From contig BGZK01000007.1 of assembly GCA_005406025.1 (NCBI GenBank), forward strand, positions 248,001-312,000: DNA of 64,000 bases. Reading direction: 5' to 3'. The notes under the pieces are model-generated. The model ran no database searches. It was not told where the DNA came from and saw nothing but the letters and a program-made list of their open reading frames with translations. The position numbers and the translations under genes were made by a program. Shown here piece by piece: positions 39,171 to 49,549 of this stretch (its first letter is position 1; each line of letters opens with the position of its first letter). Source of the DNA: Eumeta japonica. Lineage: Eukaryota > Arthropoda > Insecta > Lepidoptera > Psychidae.

Positions 39171-41127
39171 GAATACTTTCGGGGCATACATTGATGGGTA
39201 ATCTGAAACAATGGTTTCTCTATAGATCTCTAAAATTTTCAATTCAATTAAAAATCAGATGAACGCAGTTATCATGCAGTAAGATCTTGTCTATTAGTTC
39301 TTTGGTCTATGTACACTTATACAACCATGACTGACAGCAATGAGCATTTATTATTTCTAATTTATAATCATATTATAAATAGAGAAATTCAGATTGACGG
39401 ACTCGGTTAACAACACAGAGCTGAAACTGCTAAAGCCAAAAACATGACGATAAAGAAAGCAAGTTCCTCTGGCGACTTAAGCACGAAGTGCAAATGTATT
39501 TCTGCAAATGAAGCGCCTCAGGTGTAAAGTAGGTGGGTGATACAGATTTTTATGGCATTATTAACATTCATATACTAGTAAAGAAGTAGAAATTATAATA
39601 ATCTTTTCTTTTTACAAATATGAATTCAAGCTTTTTGATTAGAAGAAAAAGAAAAATGATATCTAGGGGGCTTATGAAATTACTCCGTATAGGGCAAAAT
39701 GGGCGTTAAAAGTTAGAATGACTTTTCGTTACCATTGAAACGAGAAAAAAAAAATTAAGGCTTCTGGTTGGATACTAAAAAAAGCTGTTCTGAAAACTGA
39801 CATTGCAAAATAGTGGGTTAAATCGTGTGTGCTAGTGAACTTGGAAGTATTTAAATGTACAAAAGATATAACAACTGAATTAAAAAACAAGAAAGCATGA
39901 CATTACTTCGGTTGATTTTGAAAAATGAATTTTGCTAGAGATAAAAATACATCAGACCTTGCATGAAGAAATATTTCATCCGGCGTTAGGTCATTGTCAC
40001 CCTACTTAGGATCACTATCGTCTCACAATCTCATTCTAGTTCGACCTTCACGTCGGCATAATGCGTATCGAGGGCCTTTGACCTTAAATCGCAAAGGTCG
40101 TTCAAGGGTCTATCGTAATCCTCAAAGCACGGAGCGAATGATTTATAAATGGACCTAAACAAAAACTCACACACTAACACGTCTGTCGTCAAAGCCTTTC
40201 TATTTGATGCGAATATTTGTAATGCGATAGCTATAATACTTTGTTGCCATTTCTCACTTTATACTGAACACCGATAAAAAAATCTAATGGACTTCAAACT
40301 GATTATTTTATGCGTAGTTATAAAACATTATTAAATAAATTTTAATTATACATTTTAGAAATTTCGTAAGAATATATGTTATAAAATGTATTTTCATAAT
40401 TTGGAAATTTCACGAGACAAGCTTAAAAGGAACAAGAACAGTTTATGTAAAAAGGTATCACTAGAAATTGTTGATCTATGTATAAAAATTTTGCTTTTGC
40501 ATAGTTATAGAATGAAGATTGTAGTTCCTATTAAATATAATTATTTTGAATTGGTGTCGAAATGTAAAAGTACAAAATTTGATGATTAGAAAATTAAAGA
40601 TGGGATGAATACGGATTATGTTAATATTTATAGAGGAATCTTCACAAGAATTGTTAAGGTTCTGACGCTGTTCATAAAGTAAATGGTGATCAGCTCCTAG
40701 TTGGAAGCACCGTACTCGAGTTTGTACGTTTCAGTTCATAAAGCTGTTTTTGTTTTCATCATCTTGAATAACCGACGAGCGTGAGGCTTTGGAATCAATG
40801 AAAGAAGAGTCGCTTGTTTGAACATAAACATTTATAAAACTCCAGGCTTAACAAATAATTAATATATAAATTGTTCTTACTAAAAAACAAAACATTCATT
40901 TACTTTGAGATCCATGAAAACGATATCGTGAAAGGAAGTTATTCCGCTATTGAATAATTCATATCCAGCTAACTTATCGGAACAATATTTCCAATTCACT
41001 TATCAGCAGATATTCCAATTTATGTATCCAGAAGTATTACGGAATCTATCTATATTCAATCATGTGTTAGGTTTTATTTACTCCACTGCTCAAGCATTGC
41101 TTCCCACATTTATTTTTATTCAGATTC

Positions 41128-41425
41128 AGGATCTTGAACCGTAAGTCCACTATTCCTACAGCCACGTTCTCACAGAATACGGAACGCAGCAGTTTCCGCT
41201 GTTACATTTTGTCCAGTGGGCGAGGGTTCCGGTGGCCTACTCTCCTCCGTCATGCCATTGCCTCTCTAAAAATTCCTCTACATAAGATATCCTATTACTA
41301 CTTGAGAGGCCGGCAACGCACCGGTGACTTCTTAGAGGTTGTGACTGTGCATAGGCGGCGGTGACCATCCACTCTCTGATCGTTCTCATGGTCATTTGCT
41401 TCGCTGCTATCTTATATAAAAAGAG
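41128..41425 (+). repeat. short interspersed repeat, copy 4 of 4
   Basis: It has GTTCTCACAGAATACGG, GTCCAGTGGGCGAGGGTTCC, GAGAGGCCGGCAACGCACCG, GCGGCGGTGACCATCCACTC and a terminal TTATATAAAAA. GGCCGGCAACGCAC is a hallmark of this family in moths, from memory. The open frame here is incidental. Confidence 0.7.
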
Positions 41426-42194
41426 AACAATGCTGGCTTGATGCGGGTCGCGGGATTCTAATGACGGCTGGCATCATTTCGATCACAACTGTGATCCACG
41501 ACTTAATGTGTTCCCCGAAGAACAGAATCTGTGCTATAATCCGACTTAAGTTCAAAATGTTAGCCCGTCGTCAGGGTCGAATTAATTTTTCCGAGTTTGA
41601 AGGCGACGCACTCGACCACTGACTGACCACCGCTCTTATGTTTGTGTCTAAACACACAACGCAATTGAATACACAGAATTTTCATCTACCATATATCTTT
41701 ATATCTCGCGATCCGATCGGACGGGTCGGACGGATGAGGTCGGACGGCGAACTCCTTAGGTCGAGGGTTGACGGAGCGGGGCGTAGCTGAGCCGGTATTA
41801 GGGTGGGCCTCCTTTAATTTTAACGCTTAATACCTTCCACATCACTAGCTGACTACTGTTGAGATTTGCCGTGGCTATATTTATAAATAATAAAAAAATG
41901 AGATTCGTATCGTCGTTCAAACTATTTTTTAAACCTGACTGGTGTTTCTTATTGACAGTAAACATGCGATTTACACCCGATAATAATTATTAAACTGAAC
42001 GATTTCGGATGACAGTTATAAATAATGATTATTGTTTTTGTGATGACAGTGCACAGAGCCGTCTATTGATAAAAGCAAAAACTGAGAAACTTGTCCAGTA
42101 ATATATCAAATATAATAGATTTGAAATCATAGATTTGAAATCAATCGATCGTTTGGAATTCAAATCTGCACGTGATGTTAGCGTTGATTTTATG

Positions 42195-42720
42195 TAGAAC
42201 TAGCTGTTGCCCGCGACTTCGCGTGGTGGTTATGAAACGTAACAATGTTTTAAAGATACATGAAAGGTGTACTTAATACCTTCGTTGCTTTTTATCACCT
42301 ATAGAAAATTCTAGACATAGTCTTTCTCAAAGCCACAATGCTTATAGCGAGATTTCTTCCTTTACATGAACTTAATTAATTTAAAAAAATAAGAAAGTTA
42401 TGGGTAGTCGGACAATTTTTTTCTGTGACACTCGCACCGTCAAAAAATCTAACGGGCAGGTAAGTACCAGTTTAATAAATCTATCCAGTAGTTACTTAAA
42501 ATTAAACAGAGGAAAATATTTAAATTTGCACTCTGTCTAGCTCGTATATAGGTGAGTGACAAATTGTGCCTTAAGAAGATTGATAAAACTCAAAAAGAGT
42601 TTTGTTTAAGTCTATTAGTTTTTCAGTAATGCTCAAACAAATAGACATATATACAAACAAACAGAAGAAAGTTTTAAAAGCAGTTGCTTTGGGGTCTATA
42701 TTATATATATAGTACATACT
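42195..42720 (+). repeat. RTE/SINE-like interspersed repeat
   Basis: It starts ACTAGCTGTTGCCCGCGACT TCGCGTGG, a familiar head of a lepidopteran repeat, and ends with GCTCAAACAAATAGACATAT and an AAACAAAC-type tail. A reverse copy lies at 25310-25650. A diverged short head also appears near 50602-50640 (GCTAGTTTTCACCGGCGACT). Confidence 0.65.
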
Positions 42721-43504
42721 ACTTACTTTTTTAAAAAGATATTTAATGTACAGATCTAGCTTCCTTATGAGTTTGTTATTTATAGATGTGGAGAGCTAGC
42801 GGGGTACAAAATATCTTTATAAAATAATCTTGTATATGAAAAAACTGTAGCTAATTAATTATTTCTTTACGTTATAAATTCAATAAGTAATAATTATAGA
42901 TTTTTTTTGTAATGAAATTAGATATTGTATCTGGTAAATTTTTTAGGAATTTAGAAAACTGATTACTAACAATAGACAAGATCACAACCCAATATTTTTC
43001 TTATATTTCGTAAAGAGTTGATAATAATAATTTCCATGATTCATGCCAATTTGAAATACATGCGGTATATTTATAACAGTAGCTTCCAAAGTAATTAAAA
43101 AAAAATAGTACTTTAAAAAGTTTATAATATTTTATAAAGCCTAAAAAGAAAATAATTAAAACGCCATTATTTATAAAAATAATGATATTAGTTTTTTGTA
43201 ATTGACTTTACAAAGTCGTAGCAATACAAGCGACAATTATCTTCATACTCTGAATCATCTCATTAGCATTTTTGCTTTCTTTTTTTCTTGCAACCAGTTA
43301 GTTCTCCGTACTAACCATTACAAAGTTTCTGTAGCAATATATCTTTCTCCATTATATAAAATTTTGTTACTATATTTTTTAAGAATAATTACTGTTGTAT
43401 TAAAAGAAAGCTCAAAATTTTGTATCGGTGAATTGACGTTGAAAGGGAGAGATACAAACAAAAGATGTAAAGGGCATAACACATCTATAAGATTAAATTC
43501 TTTA

Positions 43505-43538
43505 TTTTTCATAGGCCATTTCAAAGGCCTATGAAAAA
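43505..43538. repeat. inverted repeat, 13-base arms
   Basis: TTTTTCATAGGCC and its exact reverse complement flank ATTTCAAA. A short isolated hairpin. Confidence 0.7.
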
Positions 43539-44324
43539 TTTCATATCAAATATCTCAAAGAAGAACATCAGGGATCCATCTCCATACAATTGTATTGGAT
43601 TGGCGGTATAGAATTGCTGTTGTTCTAATTATAGAAACGCGAAGTTTTAGTACCACTTAGCGCAACATTTTTTCTCTCTGTAACCCGATCTGCTCAGTTC
43701 TGTGTAGACAACGTATACCCGTGGAATTCATATTTATATCCGAATTTCATTGAACAGATGACGCAAAGTGAATTAATTTCGGCTTGATAGATTTTATAGG
43801 AATCGAATGTATCATATAAATTTAACGCATATTTATAACTGACATGTCCACCTTTAAAATTAAATGAATGCGTACACTTGACTACAATCATGTACCCGGT
43901 AGAAAAGTAGATTACGTGAATATGCGATGGCAAATTCCCCTGCTAAATACGTACTTAGTAATTTACAAAAGATTCCACAGCGTGGCTTCGCAACAAGTAA
44001 GCGTTATTATTAATGTAGTCTAGGTAAATAGCATATCTTAGGCCACATTAATCGCGCTACAAAGACTAACCAAGTAACATTGTGGATACTAAAGCGAATA
44101 CAAGTCATAATCTTGATATTGTAATTATTATCTGCCTATGGAATCAAATTATGAACACGTTTTTTTTTAAAGAGCAATCAGTTAGTTTTATGGCCATCTC
44201 ATTTAAACGGCATTACAATGTTACATCGGTTAGTTGAGTTGATGATTGCAGCACTGGAGCTCTAGTATTAACTTCACCGTTCTGACATTATTTAGATATG
44301 ATTTTATTATGTATATATAACTTT

Positions 44325-44651
44325 TTACATCACGCTGCAAATATGCGTTAGGATCACATCATTGGAGCAGAAAAATACGAGTCTGTTACACTTAACTCGC
44401 TGATGGACGCGGTCAGTGCTGCATTCGACGTTGATATGTAGCGATTTGAGAAGGTGCGATGCTGCAGTTCTTCTCTCTGACGTTTTCCAGGGCTTCACAG
44501 ATCTCTGATACCCGTCGGTCTCACCGCAATTGAAGGTTATATCCTCGATTTCAAAAACGAACAATATCGAGCCATTTCCTGACCGCTGGATCGCCTGTGC
44601 GTTTTCTTTAAAACATCTTACTGTTAGTATCTTAAATATATAACAGCACAA
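44325..44651 (-). CDS. unidentified open frame with exon-like borders
   Basis: The minus strand encodes KENAQAIQRSGNGSILFVFE then IEDITFNCGETDGYQRSVKP and SERRTAASHLLKSLHINVEC. The protein-like part is bounded upstream by ACTAACAG (acceptor-like) and downstream by CAGCGA|GTTAAG (donor-like, near 44400). This could be one exon of an antisense gene nested in the Sb intron. I recognise no domain, and no partner exon was found. Confidence 0.22.
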   Translation of the reverse strand: MCCYIFKILTVRCFKENAQAIQRSGNGSILFVFEIEDITFNCGETDGYQRSVKPWKTSERRTAASHLLKSLHINVECSTDRVHQRVKCNRLVFFCSNDVILTHICSVM

Positions 44652-45864
44652 ATCAGACTTATCTTTCTTTTATACAATAATATTTTTGGAAAAGTTCAGT
44701 GAACGACGTCATATTTTAACATGTAACCGTTACTTTTGCAACAAGGCGAAATTGAGATACCTACATAAAACATCGTGAACAAAAACAAAAATTATTGTAG
44801 TTGACATATCGTAAATAAAAAAAAACTTTGTGTCATTATTCAGACTTTAGTTTTGATATTTTTTGATTTTTTTAATATTTGACGAAGAACTTTAATATTA
44901 CAATGAAAATCAGTACAGCAATGAACAATTTTCCCATTTCTTAACTTCCTTATAAAATGCCCAAACAAACATTAAATTTAATTTCAGTTATTTGAAAAGC
45001 TTGCCTAACTGATACGATGTTCAATTTGGCAAGTGTTTAGATTGTATTCTTTTACTGTACCTAAACAGCGTAAAGCAATTTCTGTATGTCGTAAGATTTC
45101 CCTTGGGATAGAGGAGCTCAGGAAAATGAATATTTTCGAGTTAATTGAATGGTATTATAATGGTTTTTGGGACGAAAGAAGGTTATATGGTTGTTGGCAA
45201 TGCCTTTGAATTTTTAAGGTGACGAATTTGTGGTAGAGATCTCGATTTTTCTCAGGTGATCAGGTCAGGTGATCAGGTTCTTCATGTATTTGATTTGACA
45301 GTTGCCTTACACGACGATTATTAACTTGATAACAGAGAGAAGAATATCAGAGATACCTGTTAATTAAAACAGAGATTTTTATTACACATGCGAATAGGGC
45401 CGACTTAAGCCTCCAAATTTTCTAAATAATTTAATCAATAGAAACACTTCAAAAATGTCATGTGAATTTTTCGAAATCAATATTAAATTTTATTTTAAAC
45501 GAAAAAAAACTTGATTTGTTGCTTACGATCTTTAAACATAAGTAAAGGTGCGCGTGTACGCTACCTCACTTCAATAGTTCATCACTGTGTCAATTTTAGA
45601 TGAGTAACTTGTGGTTCAAATTTTGATTTCTTTACAGCAACGTCATTAAAATGATCCGTAATTAACCTTCAGGAGAGTACCAACTATGTACTTAGTAAAG
45701 ATAATTTTGAAAATTTTTTTTACGAAAGTCGCGAAATGGACTTTTCTTACGCTGAAAGCATCTTATTCAGAATCTGCATATTTTTCTCAAGGGTCACCAT
45801 AGAAAATCCTATGCAGACAAAACTGGTGGCATATAAAAAAAAAGAGCCAAAATTTCAGTACCTA

Positions 45865-45995
45865 CAACCGAAGCTTGCATGAAACTTTTGATGGATGTCA
45901 GGGAAGCAAGAGAAATATGCAAAGATCGTACAGTGTGGAACATCTGCGGTCTCTGCCTCTCCTTCTGGGAAATAGGCGTCAGTTTATAATAAAAT
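45865..45995 (+). mobile_element. degraded non-LTR retrotransposon 3' coding end
   Basis: A plus-strand frame reads ACMKLLMDVREAREICKDRT then VWNICGLCLSF before stops. The pattern resembles the last residues of non-LTR reverse transcriptases (DVREA..DRTVWR..V). It is followed by AGTTTATAATAAAATA, like a worn poly(A) tail. It is a short 5'-truncated fragment. Confidence 0.4.
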
Positions 45996-47054
45996 AGAAT
46001 ATTTAGCAATCTTATTCTACTGTATTCTTGTGATACTCTCAGTTACAAATTTGTTTATCATATATGAAATTCTCAATAAATAACGGTTTATGTCTTATGA
46101 CAAATGTTTTAAGTACGAAGGGGGCTTTCAAATCAGGAGCGGCGTTTTTGTAAAATATATTTATTTCTATTTATTTTATTGTTTACCTTTTTATTACTTT
46201 ATTTGTATCTTTTAGCTAAGCCTCAGTTTGTAGTTCCATTTGTTTATGTAGTCGAAATATCATATCCTAGAATGTTTTTTATATTTCAAGAGAATATGTT
46301 TCGAATTTAATAATAATAATAATTCTTTATTTGTATTGACACAGAAATTTTAATTAAAATGCCTATATTGTTCTATTTGTATGCAATAATTTTAGTTAAT
46401 ATTATACATAAATATTAATTAAAGTGTTACCTGTAAGTCGAATTTTTGATATCCGTGAGCTAAATTAATTGTAACACGTTTAAAACCATTCGGAAATTAT
46501 TCTTACATTATAAAATGTTCTTCTGTTATTTTGCATTTGTTATTCTTCATTTATCTTACTTTTATCACTCGACTAATTCTGATTCGATTACAACTACAGT
46601 TTATTATTTTTTTTATAATCAATAAACGATAGTAATTAATGAAAGCGATTGATGCAAATTGATACTACCATCCATTTACATCAGTCGGTTATGATACAAC
46701 CCGATTGGTTGTAGGTGTTGTGGTTACTCATCCATCAAAATGAACGTTTGCATAATAAAGCTATTGTTTTAATCAAGTGTTTTCATAAATAAGATTGACT
46801 AGTGTGTTGTTCTTCTTTTATTTTATGAGCACTGGCGGCGCGGACAATTTTAAATATTAGAAAGAGAAAAAAAATTGTATGCGACGTTAGATATTGACAG
46901 TTTCGGTTTACCCATCGATTGGAAATACAAATTGTATGATTGTATAATTATAATGCATTGTATAATTGCATTGTATTATACAATGATCTTGCATTCTTGA
47001 CCGTAAAATAACAATTATTTAATTTTATGAGAAATGTGGGATAGATAACAGAAC

Positions 47055-47165
47055 GGCATTTATACCGGTAATACCGGTTAAGTGCGTGTCAGACCACGTA
47101 CAGTGTAGGGGTCCGTAGCCGCCCATCGCAATATGTGGACATGGAAGGCGTCTTTTTGTTTGACA
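47055..47165 (+). repeat. short repeat fragment
   Basis: CCGGTTAAGTGCGTGTCAGA then CCACGTACAGTGTAGGGGTC CGTAGCCG looks like the head of a repeat related to those with GTGCGAG heads. It ends in TTTTTGTTTGACAC. Only this fragment is present. Confidence 0.35.
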
Positions 47166-48010
47166 CTATGAACCTATTAATTTAATTCACGGTTTAACGG
47201 GTAGTGACGTCTAAGAACGAGCCCACATAGTGAAAGATGTTATGATTTTATATTTCCATAATTTTATATGGTTCATAAACGTATACGTACTATCTATTCT
47301 ACGCAAATAACAACATAATTTAAGTTATTTTCAATGGAATTTTACGAAATTTTACTCAAAACCTTATAAGTTGGTCGACTATTATTCGTTAACTTGCAAA
47401 GCCTGCTTATTTGTGACAGTTTTACTTTTAATTGAATTATATGTACTACTGCTGTGAACTTTTTTAAATATTTAAAAATAACCATTTACCTGGCAAGGAA
47501 GGGGGACACTGTATTTTAACAATAATTAGCAATTTTAAACTTATTATTTTACAAACGGATCTCTGAATGGAAAAATTATTTAATTATTTTCACAAACCCA
47601 CAATGCTCTTGGAAGAGCTATCCAACAATAGCCCACCAACGATATCCAATGATGAACAATTACAAGAAAAAAAAATCATCCCATTTTAAGTGTAGGCGCG
47701 ATACCCCAAAAAAAATATTTTCAACAATTTGTTCTATTGCTTTGTCGGCGTAATGATTTTACTGTGATATAATCATAGTAAAAACTTGATTATCCGGCCC
47801 TCAGTTATACGAATTCGCGATTATCCGGACTGCCAACCGCGACCGATATATTAAATACCTACAAGTGAAATTTATGCAAGCATGAACGTGTCAGAACTGG
47901 TATTTCGTTATTGTTTTAGTTAGTTACAATGGTTAGTTATAGTATAGTTTGTGGTTAGTTAGCAATCGTTACTCCGTTCTGACGTGCGTGTCACGTCCAC
48001 ATATTTTAAA

Positions 48011-48097
48011 ATGTCACAGCGCAAGAGAGTGGTGTTATCGCTTAAAGACAAAATAAATATAATTAATTTTGTATTTTATTTATTTTGTTTATTGTAG
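48011..48097 (+). pseudogene. pogo-type transposase N-terminus, truncated
   Basis: ATG at 48011 encodes MSQRKRVVLSLKDKINIINF, matching the start of the CENP-B/pogo N-terminal helix-turn-helix (M-S-K-R-K-R-x-x-L-T-L-x-x-K-x-x-I-I). After about residue 20 the frame runs into unrelated hydrophobic codons and a TAG, which marks the junction with the nested insertion near 48070. Confidence 0.65.
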
Positions 48098-48138
48098 TTT
48101 AATTTGTCTATTGTAGTCTGATCAAATACTTTAAAACT

Positions 48139-48363
48139 TGCGCACATAAATATAATAACTACGATGGTAGATCCAGACACAAATATATACAGGGAACTAA
48201 AACTACCAAGACCAAGTACCAAAGTAGTCCTTTATATACAGCTATCAAATACTTTAATATGTTACCAAATGAATTTAAGAATACACCTATGTTAACTAAA
48301 TCAATTAAATATAATATTAAAAAATTGTTAATGCTCACTCAAAAGCAATTATTATCTCTATAA
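48139..48363 (+). pseudogene. non-LTR retrotransposon reverse-transcriptase tail
   Basis: The frame reads CAHKYNNYDGRSRHKYIQGT then KTTKTKYQSSPLYTAIKYFN and MLPNEFKNTPMLTKSIKYNI, ending at TAA 48361-48363. The YNxR..H, TKxxxSxxYxxIKxxNxLPxEIK pattern is typical of the far C-terminus of jockey-like non-LTR polyproteins. A 3' UTR with a hairpin (48525-48562) and an A-rich tail (about 48655-48686) follow, so this is a 5'-truncated insertion. Confidence 0.65.
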
Positions 48364-48524
48364 AAGGTCATATCCCATTTCTCGTCTTTGCTTTTTAAAG
48401 TCGAGTATAACATCTCACATGGAACTTTATACTTTTGAGCACTTACTAATTATTGTTATTTTTTCACTTTAAAATAGCTGAGATTAGTAATTCAGTTATA
48501 TATGTATTAAGTTGTTTTTTGTTA

Positions 48525-48562
48525 AATAGGCATATATGACAAATGAATCATATATGCCTATT
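48525..48562. repeat. inverted repeat in non-LTR 3' UTR, 15-base arms
   Basis: AATAGGCATATATGA and its exact reverse complement flank the eight-base loop CAAATGAA. It may be an RNA hairpin of the retrotransposon 3' end. Confidence 0.7.
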
Positions 48563-48690
48563 CATTTCTCCCGAACCTATGCACAGGGAACATCATGTTT
48601 CCTCTATAGGATTTAAATATACTTATCAATGTGTATTTAACTATTTTCTGGGAATTAAATAAAAAATAAAAATTAAATAAAAAACAGAGT

Positions 48691-48768
48691 GATACTGTGA
48701 GTTTACTACAGCTGAAACGAATTTGTGACATAGCAGCAATGAAGAAAAAAGTGACTTACGTCAAATGA
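48691..48768 (+). pseudogene. pogo-type transposase C-terminus
   Basis: DTVSLLQLKRICDIAAMKKK then VTYVK and a stop. It resembles the end of jerky/pogo transposases (LLxLKxIRDxAAxKR). It continues directly after the A-rich tail of the nested non-LTR element, so it is the other half of the transposase begun at 48011; the catalytic domain is missing. Confidence 0.5.
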
Positions 48769-49384
48769 CAATACCAAATATATATTGTTAACCAATTATA
48801 CATAAATACATACATACCTAAATATTTAATTTTATGATTAAGGCTGCAGTATTTTAGTACAATGTATGTAATCTAAGAAAATATGTATGTACATAAATAA
48901 GTGAATACATTATATGTCGGAAAATGTATCTGTTAATAATTTCTTAATAAACATTGATTTTCGTTAATATGTATTTGTTGTTTTTAATAAACAAATAACA
49001 TTATGTACCACATATGCACAAAACCCGCTTTTCTTCATACATTCGATTATCCGGATTTTCGATTATCCGAATGCCTAACGACAACGATTAGTCCGGATAA
49101 TCGAGTTTCTACTGCATATAAAATTATAGCTATCTATTACTAAGAGTCTCCTAGCTAAGCCGCGGACAGACAGGCAGACGGACGGGCAAAGGGACATGGT
49201 GATACTATAAGGGCTGCTTGTTGACAAAATTCGATGCCGATATAATATTTATTCGTAAGAGACGTAATTTTAAACATTAATTTATTTCCCATCACCTCAT
49301 TACTTTTACGTCGATATAAGAGCAGCTCACGAATTAAACCGATTTGATATATATATTTTTTAATTTTCATTAACTATCTCATAG

Positions 49385-49549
49385 GTTACCAGATGTCGCG
49401 TAAGTCGTGCATGGCGGGCGGAGCGTGCGGCGCGTGCATGTGGGTGCAGGAGTGCAACCGCGCCGGCGGCGCGCACGCCGGCGTCTGCGTCGACGGCTTC
49501 ATGTTCGGCTCCTGCTGCCGCCTTCCAGACCCTCCCAAACAGCATAACG
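49385..49549 (+). CDS. Sb: Sb exon: disulfide-knot (clip-like) domain
   Basis: The exon follows an acceptor ending in TCATAG and stops before GGTAAT. It starts with two bases of a split codon and ends with one base. It encodes [12 protein letters not shown], then [18 protein letters not shown], then [10 protein letters not shown]. The pattern (Cys, C-x-W/F-V-x-E-C, G-x-C, D-x-F-x-F-G-S-C-C) is the knot domain found near the N-terminus of Stubble and Filzig. The exon is far more GC-rich than the flanking introns. Seven cysteines are present; the Drosophila domain, as I recall it, has six. The extra one is in GACGAC, at 49426-49428 or 49435-49437. In the family this domain is extracellular, but its ligand is not established. 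Confidence 0.88.

Larger units (their letters stand above)
47776..49114 (+). mobile_element. pogo/Tigger-like DNA transposon with a nested insertion
   Basis: The ends are TAGTAAAAACTTGATTATCC and a reverse-complementary GGATAATCGAGTTTCTACTG, with further ATTATCCGGA-type repeats just inside each end. Between them are the first 20 residues and the last 25 residues of a pogo-type transposase, separated by a non-LTR 3' end with an A-rich tail. It is therefore a dead DNA element that was invaded by a retrotransposon, or lost its centre, and it lies about 270 bases before the Sb knot exon. Confidence 0.72.
8247..49384 (+). other. putative first intron of Sb, repeat-rich
   Basis: This would be the intron if the exon at 8159-8246 is correct; otherwise it is upstream sequence. 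It has no confident gene. Most frames are short and low in complexity. Individual repeats, hairpins and gene remnants inside it are listed separately. Parts with nothing recognisable include 8250-10700, 19000-21800, 28200-30200, 31000-33500 and 34800-37580. Confidence 0.4.

Noticed and set aside
43202..43534. 110-codon plus-strand frame and its minus partner
   Set aside because: AT-rich, hydrophobic by composition, and ends in a hairpin; no family resemblance.
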